The position numbers were made by a program, and so were the translations under genes. Below are positions 1 through 5,801 of a stretch of 5,801 nucleotides of DNA, piece by piece. The notes beneath the pieces are model-generated. The model searched no databases. It was not told the origin of the DNA and saw nothing but the letters and a program-made list of their open reading frames with translations. Each line of letters begins with the position of its first letter. Position 1 is the first letter of the stretch. Source of the DNA: an uncultured Eubacteriales bacterium (GTDB taxonomy: Bacteria; Bacillota; Clostridia; Oscillospirales; Oscillospiraceae). The stretch covers positions 1 through 5,801 of the forward strand of contig ONTN01000094.1 of assembly GCA_900320765.1 (NCBI GenBank), in the 5' to 3' direction.

Positions 1-128
1 TCTAAAAAAAAGCCAAATATTTTAGAGATAAGAAAGGATGCCAGATCCGTCTCAAAAATAAAGGACTAAATTTAGTTACGCACAATCACCACCTCTTGCA
101 AACAACTCAACCAAATCACTAAACTCTC
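1..128. other. AT-rich non-coding stretch downstream of the minus-strand gene fragment
   Basis: This stretch is clearly richer in A and T than the rest of the window, and stop codons break up its frames. The change to GC-rich sequence falls at about base 128-131, exactly where the minus-strand reading frame ends with TAG. It therefore reads as the 3' flank of that gene. Read on the minus strand, a T-run lies at 4-12, but I find no solid GC-rich stem just before it, so a terminator is not called. The only other structure seen is a short perfect palindrome at 65-76. Confidence 0.6.
65..76. repeat. 12-bp perfect palindrome
   Basis: The bases ACTAAATTTAGT equal their own reverse complement. The element sits about 50 bases beyond the stop codon of the minus-strand gene fragment, inside AT-rich DNA. 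It could be an operator half-site pair, but a palindrome of this length and composition is also expected by chance in AT-rich DNA. No function is assigned. Confidence 0.3.
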
Positions 129-296
129 CTACTCCCCCCGCATCGCCCAATCGATCAGCGCTCTGTTGACCGCCGGGCACTCCTCGTACAGGCTCTTCTT
201 CATTATGCGCTCCGTCCACATGTGGTCGTCCTTGCCGAGCGGGCCCGTAAACGTGCAGGGCATGTTGAGGTTCGCCATGCCCGCGAAATCGATGGC
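129..296 (-). CDS. C-terminal fragment of an unrecognised protein, 5' part missing
   Basis: About 55 codons on the minus strand end in TAG at 131-129. I do not recognise the family. The residues look like real protein: a hydrophilic stretch with GPLGKDDHMWTER, then an alternating polar/hydrophobic tail, SLYEECPAVNRALIDWAM, close to the C-terminus. Codons are GC-ending like those of the neighbouring genes, and the stop coincides with the switch to AT-rich intergenic DNA, which favours a real gene end. The plus-strand frame over the same bases is judged a shadow: it uses TTG leucine codons that the real genes here use rarely, and it lacks the membrane segments expected of a permease. Beyond about base 296 the minus frame stays open to 386, but there it only mirrors the permease gene, so coding similarity must stop near 285-310. 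The left limit is firm and the right limit is approximate. Confidence 0.55.
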   Translation of the reverse strand, partial: AIDFAGMANLNMPCTFTGPLGKDDHMWTERIMKKSLYEECPAVNRALIDWAMRGE

Positions 297-714
297 GTAT
301 CTCGTGTTTCCCGCTATCTGCATAGCCCTTCCGAGAATAGCTATGACCGTCAATATGCTGAGCTCTACTGTCGAGGCTGAGCTCAAGAAGGATTACGCGA
401 GAACGGTGAGGTCGAGAGGAGCGGGGGAAGCAAAGCTTCTTTTCGGCCACATTATGAAAAACTCTCTCCCGCCGATAATCACGTTTTTGGGACAGACGGC
501 GGCGGAGATAATAGCCGCTTCCGTAATAGTGGAGCAGGTATTTATGGTGCCCGGGCTCGGCCGTTTTCTTATTTCGAGCATCTCAAGCCGCGATTACCCC
601 GTAGTCGAGGCGATAGTCGTCATTATCGCGCTCTGGGTCGTCGCGTCCTCAACCGCCGCTGACCTCGTTAACCTTATGGTCGATCCGAGGCTCAGAAGGG
701 GGGCGGGGGAATGA
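292..714 (+). CDS. DppB/OppB/NikB-type ABC transporter permease, 5'-truncated
   Basis: This is the C-terminal 140 or so residues of an inner-membrane permease of the peptide/nickel ABC importer class; full family members run about 300-340 residues. Counting from the ATG at 292, similarity starts at once with YLVFPAICIALP, a membrane segment that in the family precedes the EAA loop. The EAA-type cytoplasmic loop, which contacts the ATPases, is at residues 34-57 (DYARTVRSRGAGEAKLLFGH). EQVFMVPGLGR follows at about 81-91, then a membrane segment at 105-119 and the usual DPRLR ending. The frame is open back to base 76 and has a TTG at 166, but that part has no permease-like membrane segments and overlaps a better minus-strand candidate. 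The ATG at 292 has no visible ribosome binding site and may not be a true start. The first half of the gene, and any binding-protein gene before it, is missing. Whether it is functional depends on whether the junction is real. Confidence 0.8.
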   Translation: MAYLVFPAICIALPRIAMTVNMLSSTVEAELKKDYARTVRSRGAGEAKLLFGHIMKNSLPPIITFLGQTAAEIIAASVIVEQVFMVPGLGRFLISSISSRDYPVVEAIVVIIALWVVASSTAADLVNLMVDPRLRRGAGE

Positions 715-1505
715 GAAAGAATCCCGGGCTTTTCTTTGGCCTTATTATTTTCGGCCTTCTCATCGCGGGGATAGTTACGGCATATTTCTGGACGCCCTAC
801 GACCCCGAGGCCTTCGTCGCCTCGGCTCTTGAGCCGCCGTCTTTGGGACATATCTTCGGAACGGACGATTTCGGCCGCGATATATTCAGCCGCGTTATGA
901 AGGGAGCCGGCACCACGCTCGCCGTGGGAACGTTTACGATAGTTATTGGGGCTCTCGCCGGCCTTTTCGCGGGCGCTGTCACGGGATATTTCGGCGGCGT
1001 TTTCGACGAGATAATAATGCGCGTAAACGACGCGATAACCGCCTTTCCGAGCATACTTTTAGCACTCGTGATAATAAGCCTTTTAGGTCCGGAAAAGACC
1101 TCAAATCTCGTGATCGCCCTCGGCGTCGCCTTTATCCCGAGCTACGCGCGGGTATCGAGAACGGCATTTTTACGGGAGAAAAACCAAAACTACGTAACGG
1201 CCGCAAGGCTTATGGGCGCGGGCAATTTCAGAATACTCTCCGTCCATATACTTCCGAATACCGTCTCCGTTCTGCTCCCGGCGCTAACTATCGGCTTTAA
1301 TAACGCCGTGCTCGCCGAGGCGTCGATGAGCTATCTCGGAATCGGCGTCAGCCCTGTCGATCCTTCGCTCGGCTTTATGCTGAAGGCCTCGCAGAGCTAT
1401 CTGTTTTCCGCCCCGTGGTACGCTGTCTCAACCGGACTTACGGTCGTGCTTATGGTGCTGTCAGTCGGGCTTATCGGCGACGGGCTCAAGAAAAAGGGGA
1501 GGTGA
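711..1505 (+). CDS. DppC/OppC/NikC-type ABC transporter permease
   Basis: This 264-residue inner-membrane permease is the partner of the DppB-type subunit in a peptide/nickel-class importer. An N-terminal membrane segment covers residues 5-26. The family hallmark FGTDDFGRDIFSRV follows at 49-62, with further hydrophobic segments at about 68-92, 113-127 and 132-144. The EAA loop, which docks on the ATPases, is at 160-183 (YVTAARLMGAGNFRILSVHI and the following LPN). The conserved EASMSYLGIGV is at 203-213, and a last membrane segment at 239-256 ends in GDG. The start overlaps the upstream stop as ATGA, with a purine-rich AAGGGGGG at 696-703, so translation is coupled. The C-terminus stops just after GDGLKKKGR, a little short of the usual GDGLRDxLDPR tail, but all core elements are present. 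The substrate cannot be read from the permease alone. Confidence 0.93.
   Translation: MRKNPGLFFGLIIFGLLIAGIVTAYFWTPYDPEAFVASALEPPSLGHIFGTDDFGRDIFSRVMKGAGTTLAVGTFTIVIGALAGLFAGAVTGYFGGVFDEIIMRVNDAITAFPSILLALVIISLLGPEKTSNLVIALGVAFIPSYARVSRTAFLREKNQNYVTAARLMGAGNFRILSVHILPNTVSVLLPALTIGFNNAVLAEASMSYLGIGVSPVDPSLGFMLKASQSYLFSAPWYAVSTGLTVVLMVLSVGLIGDGLKKKGR
1498..1505 (+). promoter_or_regulatory. Ribosome binding site of the first ATPase gene
   Basis: GGAGGTGA lies six bases before the ATG at 1512 and overlaps the last codons and stop of the permease gene. A second purine-rich match, GAGGAG, at 1504-1509 is too close to be the main site. The strong match fixes the start at 1512. Confidence 0.75.
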
Positions 1506-1511
1506 GGAGCT

Positions 1512-2297
1512 ATGCTTAAAATATCAGACCTCCACGTTAAATTCCATACGAGAGACAGAGAGGCTGTCGGCGGGATCAGCTTTTCAGTTGCGGACGGGGA
1601 GATAGTCGGCCTCGTCGGGGAATCCGGCTCGGGCAAAACCGTCACCGCTATGAGCATAGGCGGCCTTTTAGACAGGGAGATATGCGACGCAAGAGGAGAG
1701 GTGACTGTCGACGGAGTCGACGTCCTGTCCGCGGGCGATCAGGAGATGCGAAAAATAAAGGGAAAGCTCATCGGCGTAGTATTTCAGGAGCCGTATGCCG
1801 CCTCCGATCCCCTTATGAAGATCGGAAAGCAGGTGGAGGAGGTTTTAAAAATCCATACGGATATGGGCAAGACTGAAAGGAAGAAGGCCGCGCTCGAGGC
1901 CCTGTCTATGGCCGACCTCAAGGACCCGGAGAAGGTTTACGACTCTTATCCCTTTGAGCTGTCCGGCGGTATGCTCCAGCGCGCGATGATAGCCGCGGCT
2001 ATCGTTATAAGGCCGAAGCTGTTACTGCTCGACGAGCCGACGACTGCGCTCGACGTAACCACCCAGCGCGAGATTATAGACCTTCTCATTAAGCTGAACG
2101 AGACCTGCGGTACGGCTATGCTTTTTATCTCACATGACCTTAATGTGGTAAGAAGGCTGTGCGACAGGGTAGTCGTGATGAAAAGAGGAGCGATAGTCGA
2201 GGCCGGGGAGACGGAGGAAGTGTTCAATTCCCCGAAGCACGATTATACCAAAACCCTTCTCCGCAGCATCCCATCTATAGGAGGCGGCGCCGTATGA
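1512..2297 (+). CDS. DppD/OppD/NikD-type ABC transporter ATPase
   Basis: This 261-residue cytoplasmic ATPase is one of two that would power the importer. All nucleotide-binding motifs are present: Walker A GESGSGKT at 36-43, Q-loop glutamine 92 in FQEP, signature LSGGMLQR at 150-157, Walker B LLLLDEPTTALD at about 170-181 with catalytic Glu175, and the switch His208 in SHDL. The usual MTSLNP after FQEP/FQDP is altered here to YAASDP. Peptide-type DppD/OppD proteins are usually about 320-340 residues and carry a C-terminal extension often containing iron-sulfur ligand cysteines. This protein stops soon after the core domain, with only a short YTKTLLRSIP tail, so by length it resembles NikD. 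It starts six bases after the permease stop and ends in an ATGA overlap with the next ATPase gene. Confidence 0.93.
   Translation: MLKISDLHVKFHTRDREAVGGISFSVADGEIVGLVGESGSGKTVTAMSIGGLLDREICDARGEVTVDGVDVLSAGDQEMRKIKGKLIGVVFQEPYAASDPLMKIGKQVEEVLKIHTDMGKTERKKAALEALSMADLKDPEKVYDSYPFELSGGMLQRAMIAAAIVIRPKLLLLDEPTTALDVTTQREIIDLLIKLNETCGTAMLFISHDLNVVRRLCDRVVVMKRGAIVEAGETEEVFNSPKHDYTKTLLRSIPSIGGGAV
2279..2284 (+). promoter_or_regulatory. Ribosome binding site that decides the second ATPase start
   Basis: A full AGGAGG lies nine bases before the ATG at 2294, inside the last codons of the first ATPase gene. It supports 2294 over the in-frame upstream start at 2159. The 45 extra residues that start would add are arginine- and serine-rich, overlap the first ATPase gene and resemble no ATPase sequence. 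Confidence 0.8.
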
Positions 2298-3031
2298 GCG
2301 AAAGAGTGCTTGAGGTAAAAGACCTCTGCGCCGGATATACCACAACCGGGGTGTTCGGCGGGAAAAAATACAACGAGGTCATCCGCAACGTGAGCTTTCA
2401 TATCGACAGGGGCGAGATCCTCGGCCTCGTCGGCGAATCGGGAACGGGAAAATCGACCCTCGCGAAGACTGTGCTGGGCCTTTTAAAACCGGCTTCGGGC
2501 GAGGTCAAAAACTACACGAAAGCTCCGCAGATGATATTCCAGGACCCTCTCAGCTCGCTGAACCCTTCGTTTACGATAGAAAGAATTCTCGAAGAGCCGC
2601 TTATCTTGCGCGGAGTCTCGTCTAAAGCCGAGCGCGTCGAGAAAGTCAAAACGGCGGCAAAGCAGGTAAAGCTCGGCTCTGAGCTTTTAATGGCGAAGCC
2701 CTCCGAGCTCTCGGGCGGTCAGCGCCAAAGGGTCTCCATCGCCGCGGCGCTTTTATGCGAGCCGGGGCTAATTATAGCTGACGAGCCCGTTTCCGCACTT
2801 GATGTTACGATCGAGGCTCAGATACTCGACCTTCTGAGCGAGCTTAGGCGCGAGCACGGGATAAGCTTTCTTTTCATCTCCCACGATCTGAACGTGATAT
2901 ATAAAATATGCGACCGCGTAATCGTTATGAAGGACGGCAGAATTGTCGAAGAGGGAGTGACCCGCGAGCTCTTCGCCTCACCAAAGCAAAAATATACTAA
3001 GGACCTGCTTAATGCAGCAATGGAGGTTTAA
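2294..3031 (+). CDS. DppF/OppF/NikE-type ABC transporter ATPase
   Basis: This 245-residue cytoplasmic ATPase would pair with the preceding ATPase as a heterodimer under the two permeases. Motifs in order: Walker A GESGTGKS at 47-54, Q-loop Gln83 in FQDPLSSLNP, which is the canonical form for this subfamily, signature LSGGQRQR at 139-146, Walker B LIIADEPVSALD at 159-170 with catalytic Glu164, and His197 in SHDL. The short insertion GVFGGKKYNEV near residues 19-29 matches the loop that DppF-type proteins have before the RNVSF strand. Like its partner it lacks most of the usual C-terminal extension and ends shortly after YTKDLLNA, a length nearer NikE than DppF. The start is set by the ATGA overlap and the AGGAGG before it. 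The stop is two bases before the decarboxylase gene. Confidence 0.93.
   Translation: MSERVLEVKDLCAGYTTTGVFGGKKYNEVIRNVSFHIDRGEILGLVGESGTGKSTLAKTVLGLLKPASGEVKNYTKAPQMIFQDPLSSLNPSFTIERILEEPLILRGVSSKAERVEKVKTAAKQVKLGSELLMAKPSELSGGQRQRVSIAAALLCEPGLIIADEPVSALDVTIEAQILDLLSELRREHGISFLFISHDLNVIYKICDRVIVMKDGRIVEEGVTRELFASPKQKYTKDLLNAAMEV
3022..3027 (+). promoter_or_regulatory. Ribosome binding site of the decarboxylase-family gene
   Basis: GGAGGT lies six bases before the ATG at 3034, within the last two codons of the second ATPase gene. Its position places the decarboxylase in the same transcript and probably couples its translation to that of the transporter. Confidence 0.75.
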
Positions 3032-3033
3032 CG

Positions 3034-4395
3034 ATGTCGGAGCCGCTGTGCGAAAAACTGAACAGTCTTTCCGCCTCCGGCGTTATTCCTATGCACATGC
3101 CGGGGCATAAGCGAAACGCCGAAAAATTCCCCTGGCTTAAAAGCCTTGACTTAACGAAGGATATCACGGAGATATCGGGCTTTGACAACTTAAACGACCC
3201 GGAGACCGTTTTCGCGGAGCTGAATGAAAGGCTCGCCTGCCTTCGCGGAGCGGATAAAAGCTTTGCCCTCGTAAACGGATCGACGGGCGGGATTTTAGCC
3301 TCTTTCAAGCTTTGCCTGCCGAACGGAGGTAAGGCGCTCATATCAAGGGGCTCGCATAAAGCCGTTTACGCCGCCGCCGAGATTGCAGGAGCTGATCTTT
3401 GCTACGTTGTCCCCGACGTGATACCTGAGCTCGGTGCTTTCGGCGCGGTCACACCCGATAAGGTAGAGGCTGATCTTATAAAGGAAAACGGCATAGGTCT
3501 TGTCGCGATAACGAGCCCCACCTACGAGGGCGTGATATCCGACGTTAAGGCGATAGCCGAGGTCTGCCATAAGCACGGAGTGCCGCTTTTTGTGGACGCG
3601 GCGCACGGGGCTCACTTCGGCTTCGGCGGCTTCCCCGAGGGGGCGATAAGGCTCGGCGCCGATATCGCCGTAGAGAGCCTGCATAAAACTCTTCCGAGCC
3701 CCACACAGGCGGCTGTGCTCAGCGTTAAAAGCTCGCTTGTCGACTCTGACCGCGCTCAGCTATGTGTTTCCGCGTTTCAGTCCTCCAGCCCGTCATATAT
3801 CCTTTCCGCGGGAATAGACGCCTGCGCAAGATATTTGGAGGAGAGGGGAGAGACAGAGGCGCGCCTCTGGTATGAGCGCGTCTCGGCGCTGCGCGAAAGG
3901 CTGAATCGTCTTGAGAATTTGCGCCTGTACAGCGCGGAAAACCTCGATCCCTCAAAGCTCGTGCTCACCTGCGATAACGGATACGCGGCGATGGAGCTTT
4001 TCAGAGCCGGGGGCGTCGAGCTTGAGATGGCGTCGGATAGCTACGTTATCGCGATGACCGGCCTTGGCGATACGGATGAAACGCTCTCAGCGTTTTTCAA
4101 GGCGGCTGAGAAGGTAGATAAGGTTGTAAACAAGAGAAGAGACAAAGCTGTAACGGGCTTCACTCAGCCCGAGAAGCGACTATCTCCGAGACAGGCGCTG
4201 TCTAATCCGTCCGAGCCAGTTCCGCTTAGATACTGCGACGGCAGAATTGCCGCCGAGTACGTTTGGAAATACCCGCCGGGAAGCCCGGTAATCATTCCCG
4301 GGGAGTTAGTTTGCGCCGAAACGCTATCTGCGTCAGACTCTATCCGCTCCTCTTACGGGGGCGTTCCCGCCTCGATCCGGTGCGTAAAAGAATAA
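3034..4395 (+). CDS. PLP-dependent Orn/Lys/Arg decarboxylase-family protein (YaaO type)
   Basis: This 453-residue cytoplasmic enzyme belongs to fold-type I PLP decarboxylases that remove CO2 from lysine, arginine or ornithine to give cadaverine, agmatine or putrescine. The N-terminal hallmark MHMPGHKRN is at 20-28. The phosphate-binding NGSTGG is at 81-86, and the likely ring-stacking His108 is in GSHKAVY. Asp188 and His191 in VDAAHGAHFGF are expected to contact the cofactor, and the Schiff-base Lys218 is in SLHKTLPSPTQ. The C-terminal domain begins near 380 with the typical RLSPRQAL and ends soon after YPPGSPVIIPGE at 413-424. It lacks the N-terminal wing domain of the 700-residue E. coli enzymes and matches the short Gram-positive type (about 480 residues). 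Substrate preference cannot be read from these motifs. It sits two bases after the transporter ATPase gene, and no terminator follows it. Confidence 0.9.
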   Translation: MSEPLCEKLNSLSASGVIPMHMPGHKRNAEKFPWLKSLDLTKDITEISGFDNLNDPETVFAELNERLACLRGADKSFALVNGSTGGILASFKLCLPNGGKALISRGSHKAVYAAAEIAGADLCYVVPDVIPELGAFGAVTPDKVEADLIKENGIGLVAITSPTYEGVISDVKAIAEVCHKHGVPLFVDAAHGAHFGFGGFPEGAIRLGADIAVESLHKTLPSPTQAAVLSVKSSLVDSDRAQLCVSAFQSSSPSYILSAGIDACARYLEERGETEARLWYERVSALRERLNRLENLRLYSAENLDPSKLVLTCDNGYAAMELFRAGGVELEMASDSYVIAMTGLGDTDETLSAFFKAAEKVDKVVNKRRDKAVTGFTQPEKRLSPRQALSNPSEPVPLRYCDGRIAAEYVWKYPPGSPVIIPGELVCAETLSASDSIRSSYGGVPASIRCVKE

Positions 4396-4411
4396 TATGG
4401 GGCGCGAATGC

Positions 4412-4440
4412 TTGACAAAAATGAATTAAATCAATATAAT
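4412..4440 (+). promoter_or_regulatory. Perfect consensus sigma-A promoter for greA-lysS
   Basis: TTGACA at 4412-4417 and TATAAT at 4435-4440 are both exact consensus matches and are separated by exactly 17 bases, the optimum for the housekeeping sigma factor. The spacer is A/T-rich. Transcription should start near 4447, about 30 bases before the greA start codon. A promoter this strong suits a constitutive housekeeping unit and makes greA the first gene of a new transcript. Confidence 0.92.
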
Positions 4441-4461
4441 AATTGTTCTGAAATAACTAAG

Positions 4462-4468
4462 AAAGAGG
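4462..4468 (+). promoter_or_regulatory. Ribosome binding site of greA
   Basis: AAAGAGG lies seven bases before the ATG at 4476. It is a good but not perfect match to the anti-Shine-Dalgarno complement, and it supports 4476 as the start. Confidence 0.65.
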
Positions 4469-4475
4469 CGTTACC

Positions 4476-4952
4476 ATGGCTGATTCTAACAGATACAAAA
4501 TGAGCGCGCAGCACCTTGAGGAGCTCAAGACCGAGCTTCACTTCCTCAAGACCGTCAGGGAGAAGGAGGTCGCCGAGCAGATCAAAGAGGCGAGGAGCTT
4601 CGGTGATCTTTCCGAGAATTCCGAGTATGACGAGGCGAAAACCGAGCAGGGAAAGCTCTACTCCAAGATCGCTGAGATCGAAGACCTTATCGAGCATGCC
4701 GAAATAACCGAGGAGTCCGAGGACGCGAATAAGGTTGGCATCGGCAGCAAGGTCACCGTCAAGGATCTTGAGCTCGGCACCGTTGAGAAGTATAAAATTG
4801 TCGGCAGCCAGGAGGCCAATCCTCTCTCCGGCCGCATTTCCGACGATTCACCCTTCGGCAAGGGCCTTTTCGGCCACGCGGCGGGCGATATAGTCGAGGT
4901 CGACGCGCCTATGGGCATACTCAAGTTCGAGATCATCAGCATAGAGAAATAA
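4476..4952 (+). CDS. greA: Transcription elongation factor GreA
   Basis: GreA enters the secondary channel of stalled, backtracked RNA polymerase and stimulates cleavage of the extruded RNA 3' end so that elongation can resume. The 158-residue length is typical. Residues 10-78 form the N-terminal antiparallel coiled coil. Its tip carries GDLSENSEYDEAK at 43-55, with the acidic residues Asp44 and Glu47 that help hold the catalytic magnesium ion. The C-terminal FKBP-like domain runs from about 88 to 158 and contains the conserved NPLSGRISDDSPFGKGLFGH region (115-134) followed by GDIVEV. No key residue is missing. The gene is first behind a consensus promoter and is followed 12 bases later by lysS, an arrangement common in Firmicutes. 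Confidence 0.97.
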   Translation: MADSNRYKMSAQHLEELKTELHFLKTVREKEVAEQIKEARSFGDLSENSEYDEAKTEQGKLYSKIAEIEDLIEHAEITEESEDANKVGIGSKVTVKDLELGTVEKYKIVGSQEANPLSGRISDDSPFGKGLFGHAAGDIVEVDAPMGILKFEIISIEK

Positions 4953-4964
4953 GGACGAATAAAT

Positions 4965-5801
4965 ATGGTAGAAGAGATTATTGCAAACGCTCAGGAGGAC
5001 CTTTCCGAGCTTTTACAGATTAGAAGAGATAAGCTTACCGCCCTCTGCGACGAGGGTAAAGACCCCTTCCATATCACAAAATTCCCGAGAACGGCATATT
5101 CTCAGGATATAAAGGACAATTTCGATACTCTCGAAAATCAGAAGACCGCCATCGCCGGAAGAATTATGGCAAAGCGCGGAATGGGCAAGGCCATCTTTGC
5201 CGACCTTATGGACGGCAAGGGCAGGATCCAGATCTACGTTCGTTTGAACGACGTCGGCGAGGAGACCTTCCAGGCCTTCCGCAAGGTCGATATCGGCGAT
5301 ATCGTCGGCGTTGAGGGCTTCGTATTCAAGACGAAGATGGGCGAGGTGAGCGTACACTGCGAGAAGCTTCAGCTCCTCGCGAAGAGCCTCAGACCGCTCC
5401 CCGAGAAATTCCACGGCCTCACCGATAAGGAGACGAGATACCGCCAGAGATACGTTGACCTTATCGTAAATCCCGACGTTAAGGATACCTTCGTAAAGCG
5501 CAGCATGATAATGCGCGAGCTGAGAGCCTTCCTCGACGCGAGGGGCTTTTTAGAGGTCGATACTCCTATCCTCACCCCGTTTGAGATCGGCGCATCGGCA
5601 AGACCCTTCTACACGCACCACAACACCCTTGATATGGATATGGTGCTTCGCATCGAGACAGAGCTCTATCTCAAGAGGCTCATAGTCGGCGGAATGGAGA
5701 AGGTTTACGAGGTCGGCAGGATATTCCGCAACGAGGGAATGGACGTTAAGCACAACCCCGAGTTTACCACGATCGAGCTCTACGAGGCCTATACCGACTT
5801 C
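4965..5801 (+). CDS. lysS: Lysyl-tRNA synthetase, class II, N-terminal part (runs off the right edge)
   Basis: This enzyme attaches lysine to tRNA-Lys in the cytoplasm. The window holds the first 279 residues of a protein usually near 490-500, and the frame is open to the last base. The start ATG follows AAGGA at 4951-4955 by nine bases. Residues 1-60 form the N-terminal helical part, and the anticodon-binding OB fold spans about 61-141. RYRQRYVDLIVNP at 158-170 leads into the catalytic domain. Motif 1 ends at Pro201 in FLEVDTP. SARPFYTHHNTLDMD at 211-225 is the usual lysine-site region, although the usual GGAxARPF reads IGASARPF here. Motif 2 includes Arg255 in FRNEG and HNPEFT at 263-268. 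Motif 3 lies beyond the window. The overlap with the greA transcript unit implies shared expression. Confidence 0.96.
   Translation, partial: MVEEIIANAQEDLSELLQIRRDKLTALCDEGKDPFHITKFPRTAYSQDIKDNFDTLENQKTAIAGRIMAKRGMGKAIFADLMDGKGRIQIYVRLNDVGEETFQAFRKVDIGDIVGVEGFVFKTKMGEVSVHCEKLQLLAKSLRPLPEKFHGLTDKETRYRQRYVDLIVNPDVKDTFVKRSMIMRELRAFLDARGFLEVDTPILTPFEIGASARPFYTHHNTLDMDMVLRIETELYLKRLIVGGMEKVYEVGRIFRNEGMDVKHNPEFTTIELYEAYTDF

Larger units (their letters stand above)
4396..4475. other. Intergenic region between the transporter-decarboxylase operon and greA
   Basis: These 80 bases are AT-rich and hold the greA promoter and ribosome binding site. No stem-loop followed by a T-run is visible after the decarboxylase stop, so some transcripts from upstream may read into greA. 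The RNA leader from the expected start site to greA is only about 30 bases, too short for a T-box or other large riboswitch. Confidence 0.6.

Noticed and set aside
166..297. Plus-strand extension of the permease frame back to TTG 166 or further to base 76, containing an LPSG that faintly resembles a permease loop.
   Set aside because: It lacks the expected membrane segments, uses TTG leucine codons that are rare in the real genes here, and runs on into AT-rich DNA. The minus-strand frame explains the composition switch and stop codon better.
2159..2293. Longer start for the second ATPase at 2159.
   Set aside because: The 45 extra residues overlap the first ATPase gene and are low-complexity and arginine-rich. 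An ATG at 2294 with AGGAGG and an ATGA overlap is the natural start.
3009..3684. Open frames on the minus strand opposite the decarboxylase gene.
   Set aside because: They lie entirely within a gene carrying clear family motifs on the plus strand and show no motif of their own. They are expected shadows in GC-rich coding DNA.
4396..4415. Rho-independent terminator after the decarboxylase gene.
   Set aside because: No stem of useful length followed by a run of T is present before the promoter begins.
4441..4475. Possible T-box or riboswitch controlling lysS through the greA leader.
   Set aside because: The leader from the predicted start site to greA is only about 30 bases, and just 12 bases separate greA from lysS. 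Neither can hold such a structure.
5013..5753. Open frames on the minus strand opposite lysS.
   Set aside because: The plus strand encodes an unambiguous lysyl-tRNA synthetase through this region. The opposing frames have no recognisable features.

Overview
The window looks like chromosomal DNA of an uncultured member of the Clostridia (Firmicutes), probably gut or anaerobe derived. Supporting signs are moderately GC-rich genes with strong AGGAGG-type ribosome binding sites, AT-rich intergenic stretches, a textbook sigma-A promoter, a greA-lysS pair, and an Orn/Lys/Arg decarboxylase of the Bacillus YaaO type. This assignment is inferred from gene content and style; no database search was possible.

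Layout. Bases 1-128 are AT-rich and carry no gene. Bases 129 to about 296 hold the 3' end of an unrecognised gene on the minus strand. Near 285-310 it abuts, head to head, the truncated 5' side of a DppB-type permease gene. From there to 4395 everything is on the plus strand and tightly packed: dppB-like fragment (to 714), dppC-like permease (711-1505), dppD/nikD-like ATPase (1512-2297), dppF/nikE-like ATPase (2294-3031) and a PLP-dependent Orn/Lys/Arg decarboxylase-family gene (3034-4395). Gaps or overlaps are -4, +6, -4 and +2 nt, so this is one translationally coupled operon. An 80-nt AT-rich gap then carries a perfect TTGACA-17-TATAAT promoter driving greA (4476-4952) and lysS (4965 to beyond the right edge).

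How the genes work together. The first four encode the membrane and motor parts of a peptide/nickel-class ABC importer; no substrate-binding protein is visible. The decarboxylase in the same operon suggests, but does not prove, that import is linked to basic amino acid or polyamine metabolism. greA and lysS form a separate housekeeping unit for transcript-cleavage rescue of RNA polymerase and lysyl-tRNA charging.

Most of the window is ordinary. The points most worth a second look are the apparent breakpoint near base 290, which could be an assembly chimera or a real rearrangement, and the decarboxylase locked into the transporter operon. I found no convincing new biological system, mobile element, CRISPR array or RNA gene.
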